Source of the DNA: Cephalotus follicularis
Taxonomy: Eukaryota; Streptophyta; Magnoliopsida; Oxalidales; Cephalotaceae
Assembly: GCA_001972305.1 (NCBI GenBank)
Contig: BDDD01001464.1
Span: 159,346 to 223,345 of the forward strand
Direction: 5' to 3'
Length of the DNA: 64,000 bases
In this document: positions 45,722 through 56,020 of the stretch, in pieces
Position numbering within the stretch: position 1 is the stretch's first letter
How the letters are laid out: every line of letters begins with the position of its first letter
Position numbers and translations under genes: made by a program
Notes under the pieces: model-generated
Seen by the model: the letters and a program-made list of their open reading frames with translations, nothing else
Told to the model about the DNA's origin: nothing
The model's database searches: none

Positions 45722-47799
45722 ATGGCAGATCATGGTCCCATTGCCCTCTACTATGACCCGTACGATGATGATGACATTCTCAATTACTTGAACGATTCGA
45801 ATCCTACTCTCAATGATTTATCGTCTGTTAAAGAACCCGTGATTACATATCCCTCTCAATTAAATCCTCAAATTAACAATAATATTGATGAGATTATTCT
45901 GGATGATAGCGATCCCTTGAATGATCCAATCATTTGGGATTTGTATAACGGAGGGACTTCTCAAGTGGGTCCTTCCGCGAATCATGAGGAGAGGAGTGAA
46001 AGAAGAGGAAATGTTGGTGTGAATTATGATGGAAACAATAGTAGGCCTCTTTCATGTTGGCCAGTTGAAGCAGTCCCATTTCAGTGCAGTTGTTGCCAAG
46101 TGCTTAGAGAAATTATTCATATTAAAGGTATCTCCATGTGGATTACTATTGATGGATATCATTACCCTTTATAGCTTTTTTTTGAATTAATAAGTGGGGT
46201 TATTCCATTTTTTTATTAATTTTGTACGGTGGTTGATGCTTTTTGTTTGTTTTGATATATGGTAGACCTCACTATTACAAGACTAGAGATTCATGGGAGA
46301 CTTGGTTTGATCTGTCATGCTATTCTAATTGAAGAGATTCCACAAAATGTCAATGCGACTTCTCCTTCAGGATTTGATTATCATATGTTTGAGTAAGTTT
46401 GTGTTTCTTTTTCTATTTTAATTTCTGTCTATTTGAAGTTGAAATATATACTTATTGGTTTATTGAGGTTTAAACAGCTTTTGCAAGATGAGCACAGAAG
46501 ATGTGAAGCAGTTTTTGAATCAATACTGCTATGAACGTAAAGAAGCAGGATTTATGATGGTGAAGGATCCACTTTCATATTTTTATGAAGCTTTATGTGT
46601 AGGGTTGGAAATATTGGATGAAAGTTTGAGTACAGATGATTTCACACAATCTTCTCCAATTATAGATGGTTTGTTTCTTTGCACTGGTTACATATATGTA
46701 TAGGACGATTTTCCTCATTTCCTAAAAGAAAATATAATTTGTTAAATATACCCTCAATCCTGAAACGATGGGATTTGGATCCTCTCGAGTTCCCTAGTTT
46801 CTTTGTACTACAATTTAGGATATTATGCATAAGTTTTAAGTAAGAATAACGGTGATCGGCTTGAATTTTTTAAAATTTTTCTTTTTGTTAATGATGTGTC
46901 GTTGTTTAATGAATAACACGTGGATTATGATATATATAATTAAATATAAATCATTAATATAGTTGATACGTATCAAAGATTAATCAGTGTCATATCATTC
47001 AAAAAAAAAATTGTAAAAATTTCTGGACATGGCAAAGATAAAATAAGATTAAGATCAAAGTTTGTGACTTGGTCACAACATTTGGGAACTGAAGATGTTT
47101 TGTTTCCGAAATGAGATTGATTTGTCATACATCATATTTGCCTTTTGGGTTTGGTTGATGTATCATCTAATTAGGAACTTTTGGTTTGTTAAATGTCACA
47201 TTACAATACTGATGAGCTTGAAATTGTAATGTGATGCAGACACATATCAAATGGATAATATAGATACTGCAAATCACACAGACCAGAGGACTTTTAAGAT
47301 TTCACTTGCGGAACAGGTTACCGTTAATTTTATCATTTCACAATTTAACATTTGATACATTAAAGTCTCTAACCTGACCATTTTTTTGCTCCGAGGTTTC
47401 GCGCAGAGGGAGAGATCAGGAAGGATGAGTTTGATAGACATAGGCAATAATTTTCGTTTTCCGATTGAAGTGGCAGCAAAGAGGATGAGTTTATGTCCCA
47501 CTGTAGTGAAGAAGATATGCCGAAGAGGTGGTATGATGCGGTGGCCTTATAGAAAGGTAGATATTCTTGATATAGAACATAACTTGAATATATATATATA
47601 TTCTATTATTTAATGAATATGAAGTTTTATTTGTTCTTTTGGTTACACACAGATAAAAAGCTATGAAAAGCGGATATCAAAGTTAAGTGGAGAGATGAGT
47701 GCATATGGTGCAGTTGAAAGGGCAAATGCACAAGCAGAGATACAAAGTCTTGAACAAGAAATAGCAAATATTTGTGCAGGACTGAGTACTGGACAATAA
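45722..47799 (+). CDS. RWP-RK domain transcription factor, RKD type
   Basis: This is a predicted nuclear DNA-binding protein of the RKD subgroup, known in Arabidopsis, Marchantia, citrus and others for egg-cell, embryo and gametophyte roles. Exons are 45722-46127, 46266-46392, 46478-46668, 47240-47316, 47407-47556 and 47653-47799 (all GT-AG, 365 aa). The N-terminus is acidic (Asp-rich, YDDDDILNYL). Exons 2-3 give the RKD-specific block (LEIHGRLGLICHAIL; FLNQYCYERKEAG; DPLSYFYEALCVGL). Exon 5 holds the RWP-RK domain (FRFPIEVAAKRM, PTVVKKICRRGG, MRWPYRK), followed in exon 6 by a coiled coil (KRISKLSGEM...IQSLEQEIANI). The exon 5 acceptor at 47405-47406 is set by frame; an AG eight bases upstream would break it. 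It is complete; the exact orthologue (RKD1-5) is not resolved. Confidence 0.92.
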
Positions 47800-48542
47800 T
47801 AATTATATATTGATTGTACGATACTATATTATATCCTTCAATATTATGTTTTGGTGTCATTAACTTGTGATAATCAATGGTGCCTGAGAAATACTTTTTG
47901 ATCATGCCATTGACCTATACAACGTCTCTTTCTATATATCCTGCAAGGCTTAACTCAAACAACAGACATCAAAAGAGTTTAGAAGAAGAGGTAAAATGGT
48001 CTGCAGTTCAGGAGAATCAACTCAGATAAGATGCAGTTGATAAAGAAATCAAAATAAACTTACATCTAGTAGAGTTTCCACCAAAATTGGAGGAAAAAAA
48101 ACGCTAATTGCACTGCCATCACCCCCCAATAAAGAATCGAGGAGAGTATGCATAAACAAGAACCAAAGAATGATATTGTCAAATCCAAAGGTTGCAAGAT
48201 TAATAGGACCACGACAACATACTTGGAGAGTGTTACTTCTAATTTTAAGAGGGGAAAGGAATCTAACTTAGGATTGATTGACGAAAGATGGGATGTTGCA
48301 TTTGGCACATCTAAAAATAAATAAATACAAATAATTGCATTGTTAGACATGTATTCAAGCCATACAATGCAGTACAAAAACCTCAAATCAGAGAGAAACC
48401 AACAGGATCACAAGTGCTTTAATTTACCAGAAATTAAATTTGTGTATGTCAAAGCAAGTGAACGAATTTACAACAAATAGATTCATAATCAATTCCTGAA
48501 TCACAACTAACCAATTAAAGTGACAAAAGACAACCAATTTGG
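47800..48542. other. Convergent 3' region between the RKD and plastid S13 genes
   Basis: The two genes end towards each other 743 bp apart. No coding signal was found in between; it likely holds both 3' UTRs. Confidence 0.4.
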
Positions 48543-49434
48543 TTAACGAGGAGCTTTCTTCTTTCCAGCAATGGCAACTCTCTTACCTTTCAAGGTCCGG
48601 CAATTATTCTTTGTGCGTTGCCCTCTGCATGGCAAGCCCTTAATATGCCGGATCCCTCTATAGCACTGAATCTCCTTTAATCTGTTAATATTGAGTTGAT
48701 TGAACCGTTTCTGCAACATCCAAAACTAAAAGAATTAGAGAAAGTGAGAAGGAAAAGCTTTACAGGAAAAAGCTATTAGAGTAAAAGAATACCAATTCTC
48801 CTTCAATCATATATTTAGAGACTTCATCACGGATAATGACGAGTTCTTCCTCAGATAAGTCCTTAGTGATCTTGTTCTCCATGTTGAGATCATTCAGGAT
48901 TTGACGAGATCTGGTGCGCCCAATCCCATGTATATACTGGAGCGAGTATTCGACACGCTTGTTGTTGGGAATCTCCACACCCCCAACACGGGCACATCGG
49001 ATATTTAGACTGCCATACTATCAAATAGCATAATAGAACAAAAGCAACATACAAATCCCTGAGCATTTGTTTAATTTATGGAAAAAAGGTAAGAATAGAA
49101 ACTAATTTTTTACAATCTGAATCTTAGAAGTATCAAATTTCCTCATTTACAACGTCTTAAGAACAAAAATCTCAGCTCGGTTGAGGTCTATTTATATCAA
49201 AATTTAAAATTTTACAAACCCCACAAAACGAAAAAGCAATTACTGAGATATAGTTGAAGCTAACACATGATAATCTATACACTATAATAAAATTAGAGGA
49301 GATTAGATTCGAGTGAAATGTTTGATTCTCATTCAATTGAGTCAAACACAGCTGCTTATCTCACATAAGCTGAGTCTTTTGATTATCAAAATGAACTCAG
49401 ATAATATATTCATAAGACACCACAAAACCAAAAA

Positions 49435-49487
<53 letters not shown>

Positions 49488-49765
49488 AATGAAACCAAAG
49501 CAACAAAATTCACAGAAATGAAAACACGGTGAAACTAAAGGAAGAAAACAAAACCCAAAAAACAAAAAAAAAGATTTTTATTACTATAGATCACCAAATC
49601 TAGCCTTAAAAGTTATAAATATAGTGTAATTATCAAGAAGTGGAAATTTACCTTAGGAGGGTTTGAAGTTGGGAGAGACACAGCGTTAGAGAGTAAAAGG
49701 GCGTGTTGGTTGTTGCATACAAATGAGAGTGAAGGTCCCACAGGCATTGCTAGTGTTTGCGCCAT
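48543..49765 (-). CDS. RPS13: Small ribosomal subunit protein S13, chloroplastic (uS13c)
   Basis: This nuclear-encoded plastid 30S protein sits in the head of the small subunit and contacts tRNA and the large subunit. Exons in transcript order are 49652-49765, 48793-49017 and 48543-48710, giving 168 aa, the usual length of plant plastid S13. The first 38 residues ([15 protein letters not shown]...) are Ser/Ala-rich and fit a chloroplast transit peptide. The mature part shows [28 protein letters not shown] (helix-turn-helix region), [19 protein letters not shown] and a Lys-rich end. Both introns are phase 0 and GT-AG. The exon 2 acceptor was chosen so that YGSLNIRC stays in frame; a second AG seven bases downstream would shift it. 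It is arranged head-to-tail with the other S13 gene. Confidence 0.93.
49441..49481. repeat. (GA)n microsatellite in intron 1 of the plastid S13 gene
   Basis: About 20 GA units on the plus strand, TC on the transcribed strand, well away from the splice sites. Confidence 0.9.
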
Positions 49766-51240
49766 TTTCCCTGTGATTTTCTCGGCAACCAAACAAAGAC
49801 AGTGAAAAAGATAAAATGTAGCAAAGAAGGAACAAAAGTTCGGCTTCTCTAATCTTATCATTATGGGCCGAGATTGGATAAAATCTTAAATGTGCCCAAG
49901 GACCCGTGGTAAATAGCGGGCCCAATAGCATTAAAATTGAATAATCCAGCCCAGTGAATTGCTAGTATCATTTAAAATCATACCATATTTTCTTTAAAAA
50001 AAATATTATGGTCATATTTTCTGTTATTATTTTTGGAAGCTATAAATATTATCTCTATCATCCTGATCATCGAATCCTCACGGATAGCATCTTGTATTTT
50101 GACGAGCTATATATACAAGATTGCTGATTGATATCAATTATATTATTATCATTCTTACAAACTACTGGAACTCACCCCCGCCAAGTTCCGAGAAGAAAAC
50201 GGTGGGGAGGATGCCCGAGGTACCCAACCGAACGGGGGAGTCACTTGTAGCTAGGAGAGACTCTTCGGAACGCAATCTGGGGAGCTAAGTTGTATAACTA
50301 ACTCACATACGTGACATTCTTAGTTTGTGGACATTAACATTTTTTTGTGTTTGTTTCTTTAAGCCAATTGGTTTGCATGCACAACCAAGTTAAGTCCAAT
50401 TTAGGTTAAAGGAGATTTAAGTTCGCTTATCTATGTCAACAATTGGAGAGAGCTATAAACAGACATTTACATTTTTATAGTTACTTTAGTTAACTATTCA
50501 CCCATTGTTGGATTCTTTTGTTTACAAAGAAGGGTGAAAAAAATATTAAGTGCTCATCGAGTTAATGCCATTGATGAAAAAACTGTGGCAGTCATGGCAA
50601 TTGGGCTAAGTAGCTAATAGATCAATGTACTATGACAAAGCATGATATCATTGACTGGTGGTTTGGATGCTGTTTGGGATTCTATTTGAATGCTGTTTGA
50701 GTTGCAAGTATTGGAGGACAGACCAATTATTTAGTCTGTTTACTAGCAGAATGTGGATGTGCTATAAACAATGATAATTGACATATAATGCAAATCAGTG
50801 AATTCACAACAGCATTGTTTTTGTTAACAGTTTAGTGGGATATACCTGTATGATTCTTCAAAGCCTGTGGCTTACCACTATCAGTACTCACTACTCAACA
50901 TACTAGTATCTTCATGCTGCCTCCATGAGGCATGGGATTCACAACACCAAACAGAAGTAGAGGTATCACACATAAGTCAGAACCACCCAAAATATACAAA
51001 TTTTCACATTATTAATGAAAGAAAAATGTTAAATCAATTCGGAAGTACTAAGAATCTGTATGCAAATGAGACATTTTACTAGTCAGGAAGGCATATGAGA
51101 GCTCTTGAAGATAAGAAATCAGATTCAGATTACCCAAAACAAGTAAGTTTGACTACAAATCCATCATCCCATCCCAGGTCCCATTTCAGAATAGAACCAA
51201 AAAAATATAAGACCTGTCTCATTTATTTAAGAGAGGCTTT
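49766..51240. other. Spacer between the two S13 genes
   Basis: No intact gene was found. A GC-rich island at 50170-50285 (CCCCCGCCAAGTTCCG ... CGGAACGCAATCTGGGG) stands out from the AT-rich spacer and is unexplained. It may be a fragment of a repeat. The spacer should contain the plastid S13 promoter at its left and the 3' UTR of the mitochondrial-type S13 gene at its right. Confidence 0.4.
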
Positions 51241-52154
51241 CTACATTCCTACACCCTTCTTGCCCTTTGCGGTCCGGGCATTAGTGGATGTACGTTGTCC
51301 TCTGCATGGTAACCCATCAGCATGCCTAATCCCTCTGTAGCATTGAATGCCTACCAATCGAGCTATATCATTCCTAATGCATCGCCTCTAAGACACCGAA
51401 AATTAAATCTGTTAAAACAACAAGTATACATTGTAAGAAAAGTTAGAGAAACAGAAGAAAAAACTATACCAAATCTTCTCCAATTAAGTATCTGGAGAGT
51501 TCATCCCGAAGAGAGTTGAGCTCTCTTCCACTTAATTCCCTTGTGAGTTTGTTCTCTATGTTAAGATCACAGAGGATTCTGTGAGCTTTGTTGCGACCAA
51601 TTCCATGAATGTGCTGCAGAGCGACCTCAAGTTTTTTGTTGTCAGGGATCTCTGTGTTTCCAACACGAAGGCATCGAACACGTAGACCATGAAACTGCAA
51701 GAATCAAAATGACACCAATATCACAGCAACACACAAAAACCCAAATCACATGATCGCATTATATTAAGGAAAATGTATAATTTGAACCTTAAACATTTGG
51801 CAGCTGTTTCATTATAATTTCAAATAAAATGATCTTACCAGATCTATCTGATACAATTAAATCATGCCTAAAAAAACAGAAATGCAAACACTCAAATCAT
51901 ATGTTGAGCATAACATACCCCAATCCAATGTTTAGAAATAGGTTTTGCTTTTAATTTTTTTTTATTAGTCTGGGAATAGGGTTATAACTATTGGGAAATA
52001 AAAAAACAGATAAAATAAACAGAACTTAAGGAAGAACAAAGAGACAGCAACTTGGCTGTTTAGTATGAAATTTATCAAAACTGACCGACGTGTTCTCAAG
52101 GAGTCGAAGTCCGATATCAGAAAGTTTCCCAACGGAACAACGTACACCAAGCAT
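51241..52154 (-). CDS. Small ribosomal subunit protein S13, probably mitochondrial (plastid-derived paralogue)
   Basis: Exons in transcript order are 52086-52154, 51470-51694 and 51241-51387, giving 146 aa. The core reads [49 protein letters not shown] and [10 protein letters not shown], the form seen in nuclear-encoded mitochondrial S13 of rosids. The N-terminus ([20 protein letters not shown]) is short, has Arg/Lys and no acidic residues until residue 13, and lacks the Ser-rich plastid transit peptide. The exon 1 donor (GTCAGT at 52080-52085) was chosen by phase and family resemblance (NTS|FHGLRV). Published work (Adams et al., 2002, Plant Cell) showed that in some angiosperms mitochondrial S13 was replaced by a duplicated chloroplast-type gene; this fits that class. 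Localisation is inferred, not shown. Confidence 0.85.
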
Positions 52155-52806
52155 TTGTGAAAAGTCCAAAGTGAGAGACAAAGCAAGAGAGAAGGAGGTG
52201 TTGTTGAATCAATGGGCTTTATAGCGTTTTTCCAATGAGCCAGCTGCCAAAATAAAAACCGTCTCAACTTAAACTATTTAATAGGATGCACATGGAAGCG
52301 TCATTTGCAGTCTATTAAATAGGTTGGTAAACAAAAGATTTTGCTAATATATCCTTTTTTTTTTTATAATTACCTCTTTACATCTTCTTAAATCTCGGGG
52401 TAATTCGAAAAAATATAATATTTAATTATTCTATTTTAAATAATTTTATAGATACTAAATTAATTCTTAATATAATCAAATATGATTGATCATATTTTAT
52501 ATTTTTTCAAAAATCAATTATAACTTTTTAAAAAAATTGATCAATAATATATCACTTTCAGAAAAAAGTTTCGGGATTAAGTTGGTAAAATTTTCCAGTT
52601 TTCAATTTTTTGATTAATTAGTGTATTTCGGGTTTGGTTTCTATTTTCAAAAAATTTAAATTCGGTTAACTAAGATAATCAAAATAAACGATTTTTTTTA
52701 GTTTTTTATAAATTAGTCATAAAATATTTATTTTGAAAAAATATTTTTATTTAATTAAATAAATCTGGTTTTTACCAAAAAAAAAATATATAAAAAAGAT
52801 TCGATT
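52155..52806. other. Upstream of the mitochondrial-type S13 gene, up to the retrotransposon
   Basis: The first 120 bp should hold the S13 promoter and leader. The remainder is very AT-rich (poly-T/poly-A runs) and ends at the retrotransposon insertion point, after CGATT. No coding sequence. Confidence 0.4.
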
Positions 52807-53705
52807 TGATGGAGGAAAAATATGTTTATATTAAGAAGGACACGTGTCCACAGCTGACTTGACCAGCGGTCCATGAGCGATTAGAAGCTTATCAACAAGT
52901 CGTGCCGAGGAGCACACACATAACAAAGAACGTCCTTCTCGGACCAAAAGCCGAGGATCCTAATTTTTTGAAGAGAACATACTGAGACATCAAGTCCGAG
53001 GACCCTTCTCGGACGTTGAGGCAAAAGACCACATCCAGGGTGTAAGGGCCGAGGACCTCCTCAGCCCATAGTATCTATCAGACATGAAACATGGGATACG
53101 TCCTTCACTACACAGAGACTATCAAGCTCCTCCTCGGACATATTCAGACTACTTTTGTCCTCGGGCTAAAGAGGACCATGACCTCTGCAACAGAATCACA
53201 CCAGTTGCCTCTACAGTCATGCAAACGGAGGACCTCAACTTTATCTATGGGATAAGGGGATTAACTCCACCTGATTTCTCGAGATCTGCACTTATCCAAA
53301 TAAGGAGATAGTGTCATAATCAACTGCAAACAAAGGAAAACAACGACATTATAGGCGGAGATCAAGGGAATGACCGAGATCCTCGGTATTTCCCTAGGGG
53401 ATAACGATCACATCCGAATTACACGCTCTATCAGTTACTAAACACCTCTATAAACACAAGTTCAACAGACTGAACAAAGGTGAGCAATTTTTACATTCAA
53501 GAGAACCTTACTTCACCTGCACTTTGTCTAACTTGAGAGTCGGAGTGTCCCCGGGAGATCAACCTCCTGGACTTTCCACCATTTTTGTTACTTTGTGCAG
53601 GTGTCCGAGATCAAGATCTTCCTCAAAGCATCTGTGACTAGCGTTTCTCTTAACAAATAAAAGTCATCCACGTAGGATACTGTTGAGAGAAGGATTTCTG
53701 TATCA
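52807..53705 (+). repeat. 5' long terminal repeat
   Basis: The start is fixed by comparison with the right copy: identity begins at TGATGGAGG while the flanks differ. The end at TATCA, 5 bp before the primer-binding site, is inferred from TG...CA rules; an end 3 bp later (TATCAACA) is possible. It carries multiple CCGAGGAC repeats. Frames inside are not genes. Confidence 0.85.
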
Positions 53706-53710
53706 ACAGT

Positions 53711-53727
53711 TGGCGCCGTCTGTGGGA
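53711..53727 (+). other. Primer-binding site
   Basis: TGGCGCCGTCTGTGGGA sits just after the LTR. TGGCGCCG matches the 3' end pattern expected for plant tRNA-Asp priming used by many plant Ty3/gypsy elements; the tRNA identity is inferred. Confidence 0.75.
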
Positions 53728-53753
53728 AATGCAACAAAAAGTCATCAACAACC

Positions 53754-56020
53754 ATGCCTCCGAGGAAGAATAACCTGGTTGAAGCCACTAGTAGCCAGCG
53801 ACAGGAGGTCATAGCTCCTCCACCAGAAGCCGTGTAAGAAGTGGCCCAACAACAAGCTCCCGTTACAGGGGAGCAGCTTAGTCAATTCCTACAGGGATTG
53901 GAGCGTGTTACTTATCGGTTGCTCACAACCTTAGCCAACCAACAACAGCAAGGCCTGCTCAGCAAGTGGCCCGAGGAGTTTCTGGCCCCCATAGGCCAGA
54001 GATGGAGACAAGGCACCCCCGAGGTGCCAGGCGAAACCCGCCGAGGGGAGACGAACTTCCCCTTAAGCGGTCAGGGGAAAACAATCCCCTGGGAAGGAGG
54101 CCCGAGATCAATGAATCTCAGAGAGCTGAGTCCTCGACTGCCAGGGATCACCCCAACGATCCCAGGAGAGTGCATCCTCAGCATCAGCCCATGGATGTGG
54201 ATCCTCGGCAGGAGGCCAGGGGAGTAGAGGAGGCACAAGTACGCTCCAATGCTCCGCACAGAGCTGGCACGGCCCGAGGAAGCAGGGCCAATCCCCCAGC
54301 CTCAGTGGCTGGAGGGTCACATGTTTCTAGCAGAGTTAGGAACATAGAAGAGGTGGAGCAGGCAGTGAACAGGAGGCTTGCGGACTTGGAAAGGAGGTTC
54401 CGAAGAGTGGAACAGCCAAGGGGGCACCTATCCGAGGTGCAAAATATCAATGCACACCCCTTCACAGCCGAGATCATAGCAGAGCCAGTCCCCAGTGGGT
54501 TCCGAAACCCAAGCCTTGACAAGTACGATGGGTCCTCGGACCCCATTCAACATGTACGATCATACATCCAGGCCATGTGGGTGTATCAAGCCTCGGACGC
54601 TATGCTCTGCCGAGGTTTCCCAATGACCTTGGTTGGAGCTGCCCAGTCGTGGTACTTTACCTTGGCGAGGAATTCAGTGAAGAGCTTCAATCAGTTTACG
54701 GAACTGTTCGTGACGAAGTTCCTCAACAGCACCACACAGAGGAGAAATTCTACCCACCTCATCAACGTGGTGCAGGGTAAAGATGAATCACTAAGAGATT
54801 ATCTCACCAGGTTTAATAAGGAATCACTTACAGTGAAAGACCTGGAGTCATCCTTTACTCTCGCAGCCTTGAACAATGGGCTGAGGAGCAACTCGAAATT
54901 TACCTTTTCTCTACTGAAGAAGCCGGCAAAAGACATGGCAGAATTGCTGAAAAGGGCAGAAAGGTATGTCAATGCCGAGGAAGAGATGGTGGCCAGGAAG
55001 CAAAAGACACCCTGGACTAGCCAACAGGAGGAGAGAAGGGAGCATTCACGAAATGCTCCCGAGAGAAGAGAGAAGAGGAAGGAGAGGTCAGACCTGTCAA
55101 AGGAAGACCTCAGACATAAGCTCTCAAGACGAGAAGGCACATCCAGGGGAGGGGCCCCAATACCATTTTACAATACCTTTGCTCCCCTCCTGGACACACG
55201 CACCAAAATACTTGCTGTGGAGCAAGATAAAGTCTCTTTTCAGTGGCCTGAGAAGCTGAGGACCCTGGCAGAGAACATGAATGTGGAGAAGTACTGCCGG
55301 TATCATCGTGACCACGGCGACGATACAGAGGAGTGTAGGCAGCTGAAAAATCAGATTGAGGATCTGATTAGAAAGGGACACCTGCGTAAGTATGTGGACA
55401 GAGATGCTCCTCAAGGAAGAAGAGAGCAGAGAAGAGAAGAGGCTCCTCGGCAGCCAGAGGAACAACAAGCTCAACAACCCAGAGGTGTTATCCACACCAT
55501 CTCTGGGAGGGTCGCGTCAGGGGGCGACCATTCAAATGCAAGAAAGGCCTATGGGAGACAGTCCTTTGCTGTGCAACAAGTTCCTCACAGCAAAAGGCTC
55601 AGAACTGGAGGAGAAGAGGAGGTGATAACCTTCTCGGAGGCGGACTATGAGGGAGTACGTCTTCCTCATGATGATCTAGTGGTGGTGACTCTTCTAGTGG
55701 AACTCTTTACTATGAAGAGGATTCTTGTGGATAGTGGCAGCTCGGCCGACATCCTGTACAAACACGCATTTGACCAGCTGAGGATACCGGCCGACCAACT
55801 AAAGCCTGTCAAAACCCCGCTGGTTGGCTTCACAGGAGAAAGGATCCATCCTCTGGGATCTATCAACCTGTTCGTGGTTGCAGGAACGACCCCACGCCAG
55901 ACTCAGCTAGAGATGACATTCCTGGTGGTAGATACCCCAAGTCCATACAATGCTATAGTGGGGCGACCAGGTCTGAACTTGTTGGAAGCCATAGTGTCTA
56001 CGAGACACTTATTGATGTAG
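53754..56020 (+). pseudogene. Gag and aspartic protease region, frame-broken
   Basis: The gag frame opens at ATG 53754 (MPPRKNNLVEATSSQ), meets a TAA at 53835-53837, continues to about 53960-53990, and then coding moves to another frame that runs to TAG at 56018-56020, so a small indel is implied. The capsid-like core lies around 54540-54960 (e.g. AQSWYFTLARNSVKSF). A Cys/His stretch YCRYHRDHGDDTEEC sits near 55290-55340, and the protease active-site motif ILVDSGSSADILY near 55720-55760. Gag would form particles and the protease would cut the polyprotein; this copy cannot make an intact product by ordinary translation. Confidence 0.85.

Noticed and set aside
47389..47406. Alternative upstream acceptor (after GCTCCGAG) for RKD exon 5
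   Set aside because: It would add eight bases and put the RWP-RK domain out of frame. The AG at 47405-47406 keeps the frame.
52000..52085. Longer exon 1 for the mitochondrial-type S13 gene, reading on to [10 protein letters not shown]
   Set aside because: The frame can be extended, but the donor at 52085 joins exon 2 in phase and matches the family's NTS-FHG type junction better. A later phase-0 donor near 52030 is not excluded.
53705..53730. tRNA gene suggested by the TGGCGCC sequence
   Set aside because: Only the short complement of a tRNA 3' end is present, with no cloverleaf. It is the retrotransposon primer-binding site.
54071..55495. Minus-strand frames of 60-123 codons opposite gag
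   Set aside because: They are shadows of the gag frame with mirrored composition, unlike the real antisense gene further right, which has a recognisable domain and coherent splicing.
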